Below are positions 57,501 to 64,000 of a stretch of DNA of 64,000 nt, piece after piece. Position numbers and translations under genes: made by a program. The stretch spans positions 74,508,402 to 74,572,401 of the forward strand of contig CM044871.1 in NCBI GenBank assembly GCA_024500155.1, in the 5' to 3' direction. Under the pieces are notes generated by a model that worked only from the letters and a program-made list of their open reading frames with translations, did no database searches and was not told where the DNA came from. The stretch comes from Chenopodium formosanum (taxonomy: Eukaryota; Streptophyta; Magnoliopsida; Caryophyllales; Amaranthaceae). Numbering within the stretch: the stretch's first letter is position 1; each line of letters begins with the position of its first letter.

Positions 57501-59601
57501 TTCCGTTAGTGGGGCCCACTCTCCATTATTAATATTTTTTTTATCGATTTGCGCGTTGAAAAATACCCCGTCAAAGGTTTAGGGGTCCAAATTGAGCCCA
57601 TATTTAGCAAAAAAATAACATAAATGCCTCGTTTTGTGTGTTAAAATGTGAACACGTAAATCGAGACATTTCTTAATAAACAAAACGAGGCATTGACGTT
57701 ATTTTTTTGTCAAATCTGAGCTCAATTTGAACCCTTAAGGGCCAAAATAGCCCTCAAAACCTTTGACGGAGTATTTTTCAACGCGCAAATCGATTAAAAA
57801 AATACTAATAATGGAGAGTGGGCCCCACTAACGGAATTTTTTAACGGCAGGATAACAGCAAGGTTACCGTATGGAAACAAAAAATATATTGGGGTTACAG
57901 TGTAGAAAGTGATATATGTTAGGGCACAATGTAGAAAAGTGAAAAAAACAGGGTTACTATATAGAAAAACCCAAAAAAAAAATTATGTAATGCCATTGAT
58001 CAGTACATCATCCAATTGAACCAACATATCAGTTTTTGTTAAGTTTATTTCACTTTCGGGTAATCAATACACACAAAGTGGAGGCATGGAGGATCTAACT
58101 ATCTAAGCATGACCACCAATCCACCATACTCATACCATCAACACACAACCCCTGGATGACAAACTAAATAATCCACATAAAACATTAAAAAAGAACTATG
58201 AAAACCACGAAAATGCTCCACATTGCACCACACTAAGCTCAATACCTACATTATCAATCACAAATTATTCCATTGTCCTGGTTTACTTTGCAATACAGAA
58301 ACTGTTACCCCAACATCCCAGTTTAGTTGTCACATAGCTAGTCCAAATTGCAAAATCGACATAAATATGGCATAACTTCTAACTAGGGTTGTACACAGTT
58401 TGGTCTGGACCGTAACCAAACCAAACCAGACCTGGTTTGGTTTACGGTTTGGAAAGATACGGTTTGGTTTCGATTTTTTGGGAAATACGGTTTGCGGTTT
58501 GGTTTGGTTTTTCAAAAATTATAAACCAAACCAAACCAAACCGTAAACCAGTAAACCGCATTTTAATATTTATATAATTTTTAAATAAATTAAAATAGTT
58601 ATTATATATTATGAAAAAATAAAATAAAAAAATAAAAAATCATTAGAAGACTATAAAGTCAGTATACTACTATACTCAATCTCAAATATCAATACTTAAA
58701 ATTCAATAGGTCATATAACTATAATGTACTATGAATTATTTTTTTGGATAAATGTATTATGTTTTTTTCCATTGTTAATTTGTTATGTATTATTTTTATT
58801 ATGGGTTATTGTGTTAGCACTGAGCACTTGATTAGTTGGTTGTTATTTTTATTAAAAATTTGTAGTATAATTCAATCCCTTTGGGCTAATTATTTGAACT
58901 TTATTATAATTTTATTAATATTTGACAATTTTAAAAAAAAAATGTCGTCTCCTCATAAACCGCATTATTACGGTTTGGTTTGGTTTGGTTTCAATACTAA
59001 TATGGTTTGGTTTGGTTTGGTTTAGACTCAAACCGCACCAAACCAGTCACCCCTACTTCTAACCACAAACATAAGGGTTAGGACTAACCATCACAACTTT
59101 TATCATCAACTCCATAATAGCCCGTTATAAGAACTGTATGAATCGGAGGTCCTGGTCCGAATTCAGGCTCTTCCACAAACTTCCAGAACTTCCACTGCCC
59201 TTCAACCAACCTCTCAATTCCAACCTGCTCTGAAACCTAAAAACACAAACCACTCATAAAAATTAACCATTCAATTTCAATCAAAATTTAGCATACCAAT
59301 AATAAATCAACAATTTCCAATTTTCCACTTAAATGATCATTAATACCTGATTTAAAGCCAAACCCAGGTCAAATTTCTTCAAATCAAGCTTTCTAGCGCA
59401 TAATTCAGCTCCTTCAACTTGAATTTCTGATTCACCTTGTAAAATACTCAATTGAACAGAAGGAAAATCCCAAAGATCAGAATCAATGTAAGAATCATAC
59501 TCTTCAATTCCGAATTTGCGAGGTCTAATTTGCTTGACTGCGAGAAATTCCTCATCATTTAAAGGGTTTTTTATGATCACAGCTAGTTTGTATATCGACA
59601 T
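40236..59601 (-). CDS. Metallo-beta-lactamase-fold hydrolase (LACTB2-like), 12 exons
   Basis: Exons on the minus strand: 59601-59347, 59236-59089, 53757-53606, 53347-53165, 48191-48116, 47638-47561, 45613-45528, 44139-44066, 43515-43470, 42014-41905, 41640-41466 and 40427-40236. All introns are GT-AG, phases agree, and the CDS is 1575 bp (524 residues). Residues 1-185 are an N-terminal domain (Nudix-like in my reading, uncertain). Zinc ligands are H264, H266, D268 and H269 (block THHHPDHVDG), H328 (GHTDGH), D347 (IVGDH) and H387 (PMHGR). Residues 501-516 form a C-terminal membrane segment after a basic stretch, as in a tail anchor. Closest remembered relative: the plant MBL protein of the At4g33540 type; substrate unknown (RNA or a thioester are possibilities for this superfamily). 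Intron 2 (5.3 kb) and intron 4 (5.0 kb) are stuffed with transposons. Confidence 0.92.
40931..41179. mobile_element. MITE with imperfect long inverted repeats (intron 11)
   Basis: Ends gatggtggaggtgtatgca and its exact complement; further inward, 'aaccaaagaacatgaaaac' pairs with 'catgttctttggtttt'. The superfamily is not clear; a short similarity of the flanks (ccttttc) may be the target duplication. Confidence 0.6.
42949..42971. repeat. Run of 23 G (intron 9)
   Basis: Uninterrupted G-tract inside 'gggcggg...gagggcgg'. Such runs are mutation- and assembly-prone, so the length may be inaccurate. Confidence 0.9.
44757..45085. repeat. Imperfect ~200-bp direct repeat (intron 7)
   Basis: Two units share 'caagac-taa-catg', 'ttttccaac', 'aatttacatca' and 'gggccagttttgagtcaggat'; a third partial copy precedes them at about 44610-44650. 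Origin unknown, perhaps an LTR fragment. Confidence 0.55.
46118..46372. mobile_element. Stowaway-type MITE (intron 6)
   Basis: Ends cttcctccgttctttt...aaaaaagaacggaggaag, flanked by TA (46116-46117 and 46373-46374). 255 bp, AT-rich, no ORF. Confidence 0.9.
49598..49724 (-). mobile_element. tRNA-derived SINE with 17-bp target duplication (intron 4)
   Basis: A perfect 17-bp duplication (atctttcaaagtaacat at 49581-49597 and 49725-49741) flanks a ~127-bp body that on the minus strand begins with a box-A-like GGCGGAGTGATAGTTAG, has a box B (GGGGTTCGATGC) and ends in an A-run. This is a complete SINE by structure. It lies in the same transcriptional orientation as the host gene. Confidence 0.85.
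49789..50127. mobile_element. Stowaway-like MITE (intron 4)
   Basis: Imperfect inverted ends tccctctgtttttaaatactt and its near-complement ggagggaga side (50110-50127). The exact ends and TA duplication are blurred by mutation. Confidence 0.6.
50305..50985 (+). repeat. Direct duplication, ~155 bp, units at 50305-50470 and 50832-50985
   Basis: Both units contain 'taatgcactttatacataat', 'cttccaccggtggtttt' and 'aagaactaccctac'. Each unit runs into the start of a Stowaway-like terminus (ttcctccg). The second unit is followed by a MITE-like stretch to about 51224, ending in 'gtgtcaactaaaaaaaatga'. Confidence 0.7.
51580..53005 (+). mobile_element. Solo LTR of a Ty1/copia element, SIRE-like (intron 4)
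   Basis: Starts tgttgaagctt and ends tcaactaaca, with a perfect 5-bp duplication caatt (51575-51579 and 53006-53010). The 3' part contains 'acaattcaccccccccc' and 'ctcttcttgtag', typical of SIRE/Maximus LTR ends. 1426 bp including a nested MITE. Confidence 0.88.
52248..52338. mobile_element. 91-bp palindromic MITE inside the solo LTR
   Basis: Inverted ends ctacctctggtccaaatta/taatttggaccggaggtag flanked by TA; almost the entire element is a hairpin. Confidence 0.88.
54386..54945 (+). mobile_element. Probable non-autonomous Helitron (intron 2); 3' end clear, 5' end guessed
   Basis: A 15-base hairpin ccgtgcatcgcacgg (54920-54934) is followed by CTAG (54942-54945) and a T, the classical Helitron 3' terminus. 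The 5' end is placed near 'tcctacactcct' only because the following 'gccatgtgcc' word is common near Helitron 5' ends. A 35-base A-run lies inside (about 54508-54542). Confidence 0.5.
55398..55988. mobile_element. hAT-type MITE (intron 2)
   Basis: Ends ctctgtacatggactcgg and, on the other strand, ctatgttacatggactcgg, with a perfect 8-bp duplication ggcttatg (55390-55397 and 55989-55996). The subterminal zones are rich in gtgtccgtgtcg/cgacacgacac words. Confidence 0.88.
56047..56338. mobile_element. Stowaway MITE (intron 2)
   Basis: Ends ctccctccgtcccataatactt...agtattattgggacagagggag, flanked by TA on both sides. 292 bp. Confidence 0.92.
56919..57035 (+). repeat. Short direct repeats of 'ctccttcgaaagacaaggtt'
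   Basis: About five degenerate ~22-bp units, within a stretch (56820-57330) that differs in composition from the intron around it and may be a fragment of an unclassified element. Confidence 0.6.
57376..57972. mobile_element. Foldback element, ~600-bp near-complete palindrome (intron 2)
   Basis: The left arm from 'ggggttttctatataataaccctg' is complementary to the right arm ending 'cagggttactatatagaaaaaccc', with pairing continuing inward over roughly 250 bp per arm (for example gttagtggggcccactctcc with ggagagtgggccccactaac). It lies in an A-rich target, so the duplication cannot be read. Confidence 0.88.
58384..59055. mobile_element. Non-autonomous hAT element (intron 2)
   Basis: Ends TAGGGTTGTACAC...GTCACCCCTA with a perfect 8-bp duplication cttctaac (58376-58383 and 59056-59063). 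Subterminal ggtttggttt repeats resemble those of the element at 14361-15310. Inserted only 33 bp from exon 2 of the metallo-hydrolase gene. Confidence 0.92.
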
Positions 59602-59738
59602 TGTTGATTACAAATATTAGGGCGAATGATTTAGTGTAATTTAATTGGGTATTTTACGATGAACAAATTTGTTGAAGTTAAAGAGAGTAGTATGGGATAG
59701 TGTAGAGCGAGGTTGGTGAGCAGGTAATTAATGGCGTG

Positions 59739-59746
59739 CTTTTATA
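59739..59746 (-). promoter_or_regulatory. TATA box candidate of the metallo-hydrolase gene
   Basis: TATAAAAG on the minus strand about 138 bp upstream of the start codon, a plausible distance for a short 5' UTR. Confidence 0.5.
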
Positions 59747-60252
59747 GGTTTGGTAGATTTTTCAACTGTCTTTTTTTTAAAAAAAAAAGAATTGGGAAGG
59801 TTAAAAATGAAAGGGAGAATGAGGAGGACATCTAAGTGAATTCAGAAATAGAAGTCTGTATATTGGGTTTTTCTCCGGCTTTTGGGTTTCTCACGGTAAA
59901 TTTGCTCTTTAGTATATCTACTTGTAATGAGTAATCTTCAATGATGTGAATTTAACGTGGCAAATTCTCCTACGTGAAAAGAAAATGATCGTTTTGATAT
60001 ATTTGGCAAGAGGGATAGAGATAAAGATAATGAAAATGAAATAGTATAATAAGGATAGAGAATTAGTATCTATTATAGGAATAAGAATGATGTTATTCGT
60101 TGTTTAGTATAAGTTCGGAATTAAATTGAGATAATAATTAAATTAGGTAAAATTGTCTTTTACCTTTTAATTTTTATCCCCAAACATGTGATTATTGTAA
60201 TCTATACAACACTTTCTTTTCTTGGTTCTTGCACATACTTGCTTGTTCGTTG

Positions 60253-62794
60253 TAAGAATGTTAGTGGGCCGGGTAAGTAGGAGACCCACCCCATGGCCCC
60301 TCGAGCGAGGATGAGTCCCGTTTTGGTGAATGTTGGGCATAGCTGGGGATAAAAGTCGTATTCATCATGGGACGATGGGGCAGTGTGGATTTTAGGTTGT
60401 ACCCGCCTTATCGTACCCGCCCTACTTCATACTCGCCTCACCCTACGTGGCCTATTTTGTACTCATCTCATACCCACATTCATATTTTTAAAAAAATAAA
60501 ACTACACTTTTATATTTTAAAATAATTAAGTAAAATCTATTCTATTAACTGTTAAAACATAAAATTGTTGACATCATCCTCTCTCCCAAACTGTGTATTT
60601 GTCGCTTTCTCATAAAAAAAAATTCCGCCAATTGTTTTTATATTTTTAATCATTTTCAATTCAATCTTTTGACTGTGTCAATAAATAAATAAATAATTTT
60701 TTTTTTTGTTGGAATAAATAAATTGATATGGAGCTTAAATTTTTAAGGTAACTACAAAGTTTTTTTTTTAAGGTTTTAATGTTATTATTATAATTTTTTT
60801 TTTAAGGATGCTATGAAGTAGCGAGTAAATGTTAGCATTGTTTGGTATTTCCAAGGTGCTTCTATTTATTTAAATTAGGATCTTTAAATTACAAGTATTT
60901 TTCTTTTGTATTTTGAACTCTTAAAGCGTTTCTAATGGCAAGCTACAATGCATTGTAGCTTGCTTTTCCACATCAATTTCTAAGTTACAACACTTTTAAG
61001 CTACAAATTGTTCCAATAGTAAGCCACAACATATTGTAGTTTGCAAAAAATAAAATTTTAAAAAATAAATACATAATTATACACATGTTACAATATGAGT
61101 GGAGTTTATTTGTCTCTTTTTCAATCAAGCATGTACCTTGTTTGGGCTACAGTTGCTTGCATGTTGCTCAGTTTTTTGTTCTCCAATGGTAAGCATATAA
61201 CTAGGAACTTAATTTAAATTGCAAGCAAGTCTTTTTAATTGAACCATTGGAGATGCTCTGAAATATGGTATACTCCCCCCCCCCCCCCCTTTTTTTTTTT
61301 TTTTGTATCACTTCCCTTTTATGGGTATTCTTTTTTTAAAAAAATGCATCATTTCTATTTTTGATAACTTTATACTATATTTTATCATTTCTCTCTCTTA
61401 CTTTAAACCCCACACAAATTATTTTATCAATTCTCTCTCTACCAAGGTCCCTACTTAAATAATAATAATATATATCCTCTCTCACATACTCTCTCTTTCA
61501 TTGTCCCCATCTTACTTTTACTATATTTATTTATTCACTCACTCACAATATTATATTACTCTTTAAAACTCCGTGCAATCTCAAGTGATGCAAATAAATA
61601 AAAAACGGATGGAGTATATAAATTGGTATGCATATGGTTTGATTAGATCAGATTGGCTTTCATTTTTATATTCACAAAGACTTATACGTGGTTGGCCACA
61701 CGGTGTGGCCATCAAGTACGAGGGTTATTTCGTTAGTGTTATATGAGTTACTCGTTCAGTTTTATAGGGGTCACTTCATTTTTGTTATAGGAGTTACTTA
61801 GGAGTTATTTGGTCAGTTTTACAGGAGTTACTGAGTCAGTGTTATAAGGATTACTTTGTTCTTTTATAAGTGGGAACATGGTGTGGTTAGCCACACACAA
61901 GGCACACTGTTTTATATTTGTTACGTACACATGTAATTTATGATGATAGATACATATCTTTTATGATCTAATTTATAAGTATATACGGGAAAATAAATAA
62001 TAGAATTAAGCTATTTCATTTCAATAATTTTTTATATTCGTGCATAGCACGGGAGATGATTTTACATCGGTTATTTGAAAAATGACTACCACATTATTTT
62101 AATGATATATAATATGATTGGTTCATTTTTTTTTTCACTTTATAAAATGACCATAATTAGTTTTATAATATTTACAATGTAAATATAAATTTTGTCTACA
62201 TAAAATAAATATTATTTGAGAAATTATAAAATAAGAAAAAACTTACATAAAATGAAACTAAAATTTGATAAATAAAAAAATGTTGATAATACTATTTGAT
62301 ACCATTAATAAAGTAATATAATTAATTACTTGAAAAAAAATACTACATATGTCACTTATGGACTATATAATCATTAAACCATTATGATAGTCATATTTCA
62401 AATGACTACTGTAAAATTTTCAATAGTACGGGTCTAATCTATTAAAGTAGTAAAACAATACTTTGTAATAGACTTATATTATAAACAAAAAAAAAAGTGC
62501 AATATTAACAATGATTTTTTTTATTTATTCTAATCCATGTTATGCAGTATTGTTGTATCTAAAAGACGAGAATTAGACGGATCTTGGGTGGGATTAAGTG
62601 GGGTGGATATCCAAGTGAGGGTTGGGAAGTAGATGATTTTAGAATTGTACCCGCCGGGCGAAGATGGGATGAATTTTAGACCCACTGTGGGAAACCGGGG
62701 ATAGGGATGGGGATGAAAATGTTAGGCTGGGATGAGGATGGGGATACGAAGGCCAATATCCGCCCTGTCCTACCCCGCTCCATTAACATCCTTT
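60253..62794. mobile_element. hAT-like element, 2.5 kb, upstream of the metallo-hydrolase gene
   Basis: Ends taagaatgttagtgggccggg and, on the other strand, aaaggatgttaatggagcgggg; the flanks share ttcgttg with an 8-bp duplication that has one mismatch (60245-60252 and 62795-62802). Subterminal words cgtacccgccctac and the like occur at both ends. No transposase is evident. Inside, degenerate direct repeats of 'taggagttacttggtcagtt' lie at about 61720-61865. Confidence 0.65.
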
Positions 62795-63014
62795 CTTCGT
62801 TGATGATTGTGTGTGTCAACTGCGAGCAACTTGGTTTCTCGCCTTAAATCACAATACAAACAAGTTGCAATATTAAGATATTCCTCAACTTTGAATTTTA
62901 ATTTATGAACATCATTCTTGTATTTGTCATATTTAGAGTGCCCCATAAGACAAAAACCTCAAAGGGAGATACAAAGAGTGAAAGACAGATGAGAAGACCA
63001 TTCTAGTTATAATT

Positions 63015-63659
63015 TTATAGTTTAAACCCAAATAAAACAGGTGCTATTTTAAGCAACGGCTCAAGTGTATTAGGATGAAATTTTCTTGCAAAAAGGAAAC
63101 AGTACGAGCCTGGCACATTGTTATATATACAATCAGATTGATCTCTAACTCGACTCAAGAACCTCTCAGAAACATCCTTTCTAACAAACGTCGTGGGATG
63201 AGAACCAGGCTTACTCCAATCAACCCAAGTAATACTTCTGTTAGAATTCGAGCCCTTACCAATTTTAACCAGAAGGGTAGCTAAGTAGTGCTCATCCATG
63301 TAACATGGAGGCCTGCAATGATCTCGAAAAACAGGGTAGAATGCCTCATCTGATACTACTGCAATGCCAAGGTCTCGGTTAAGTTCAAACCACTGATTTC
63401 CTTTTCTCCAATCTGATAACTGTATTGCAGGTGCCATACGCTTGTTGTACCTACCTCGTCCTACTTTTCTAGGGTCATCAAACGATCCCACAAAGCTGTG
63501 CTTCGACTTGATGAGGTAGTCGTAAATAGTACTGAAGTTGAATAGAGGAATGCAGGATTCAGACAGTAATATGAATCTTTCATTAGAGAAGTCAAGCAGG
63601 GCATTAGCTAGTAATCTTCTTTCTGCATCTACCATGGTTGCCCTTCCCCATTCCACTGG
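63015..63659 (-). CDS. Last exon of a BC10/DUF266-type glycosyltransferase (partial gene)
   Basis: 214 codons plus TAA, beginning at an acceptor (CACAG at 63660-63664) with the block PVEWGRATMVDAERRLLANA, the usual start of the second exon of these genes. It follows with SESCIPLFNFSTIYDYL, FDDPRKVGRGRYNKRM, WRKGNQWFEL, MDEHYLATL and TWVDWS, all in the family order, and ends after CFLFARKFHPNTLEPLL. The reading is intact, unlike the exon at 38771-39292. Proteins of this family are type II Golgi glycosyltransferases (rice Brittle Culm 10 affects cell walls). The first exon must lie beyond the right window edge. Confidence 0.9.
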   Translation of the reverse strand, partial: PVEWGRATMVDAERRLLANALLDFSNERFILLSESCIPLFNFSTIYDYLIKSKHSFVGSFDDPRKVGRGRYNKRMAPAIQLSDWRKGNQWFELNRDLGIAVVSDEAFYPVFRDHCRPPCYMDEHYLATLLVKIGKGSNSNRSITWVDWSKPGSHPTTFVRKDVSERFLSRVRDQSDCIYNNVPGSYCFLFARKFHPNTLEPLLKIAPVLFGFKL

Positions 63660-64000
63660 CTGTGAGCACCAAACCGCATAAGATATTGTTAGTTTGTTAC
63701 ATGCCAATAACGTGTAGTATATGATACAAGTATTGCTTGAAGGAAGCAAAATGCAAGTTTTATGTTTGGACATGATTGCCTTTTGTGATGTCTATAACAA
63801 AAGAAAAAAGTGATAAAAAGAATGAAAAACAGGAACTAGAGGACTTTAATTCTTTTTTTTTTTTAAACACAAATTCCATACCTCTTCGCCCATAATCAAC
63901 AACAGATCATTAATGTGACGTTTGATGATTTTGTTATCTTTACTCCGTACATGATTATCATATATTCATATGTTATCTACTAGCTAGTAATAGCTAGAAA
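63660..64000 (-). other. Intron upstream of the glycosyltransferase last exon
   Basis: No coding signal. The open frame that extends from the exon up to 63773 lacks family similarity and is intron read-through. Confidence 0.6.

Noticed and set aside
38771..63659. A single glycosyltransferase gene with the metallo-hydrolase gene in its intron
   Set aside because: Both pieces are on the minus strand, but the first-exon piece lies downstream of the last-exon piece, so the order is wrong.
1..64000. CRISPR arrays, bacterial operons, rRNA genes
   Set aside because: The sequence is plant nuclear DNA; repeats found are tandem arrays or transposon ends without spacer structure, and no rRNA-like sequence was seen.

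Overview
This is plant nuclear DNA: AT-rich, with GT-AG introns and plant families of LTR retrotransposons, CACTA and hAT elements, MITEs and SINEs. It is very probably from a eudicot. An Amaranthaceae-type genome would fit, but that is a guess from general character and no marker here proves it.

Left third (1-38577). After the end of a Tat-family LTR (1-1135) and a small secreted-peptide gene (2164-2421) comes a nest of elements that can be resolved by exact target-site duplications. The outermost is a small gag-only LTR element (4566-38572; LTRs of 871 bp; TSD gttat; about 3.8 kb once the guest is removed). Its gag is split by a very large Ty3/gypsy element of the Tat/Ogre type (5894-36121; TSD cttat; about 19.1 kb without guests). 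That element has five guests: a hAT element (14361-15310) in its RT/RNase H region, a 4.5-kb CACTA element (16661-21193) in its integrase, a 1.6-kb CACTA element (26843-28408) in its antisense gene, and two solo LTRs in minus orientation (31277-33318 and 33639-35628) in its 3' LTR. Besides gag-protease-RT-RNase H-second RNase H-integrase on the plus strand, the Tat element carries two decayed genes on the opposite strand between integrase and the 3' LTR: a DUF7745-like gene (22503-24019) and an intron-containing plant-mobile-domain gene (24712-28593). Clusters of a GC-rich palindromic motif (cores such as GCGCCAGGCGC) recur in its LTR, leader, inter-gene spacers and 3' region.

Right part (38578-64000). 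This is a genic segment on the minus strand. A 12-exon metallo-beta-lactamase-fold gene (59601 down to 40236) can be assembled with every junction in frame: 524 residues, all zinc ligands present and a C-terminal membrane segment. Its long introns are filled with MITEs, a SINE, a copia solo LTR, a probable Helitron end, hAT elements and a long foldback element. On either side lie parts of BC10/DUF266-type glycosyltransferase genes: a broken first exon (38771-39292) and an intact-looking last exon (63015-63659) whose upstream exon is outside the window.

How the parts relate: the host genes (secreted peptide, metallo-hydrolase, glycosyltransferase) have no evident functional link. The transposon layers give a relative insertion history. 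No element in the nest looks autonomous today: the RT of the Tat element has lost catalytic residues, its antisense genes carry stops, and neither CACTA element shows a recognisable transposase. The larger CACTA element carries pieces of host-like genes (an aldo-keto reductase exon and a Ulp1-like C-terminal exon).
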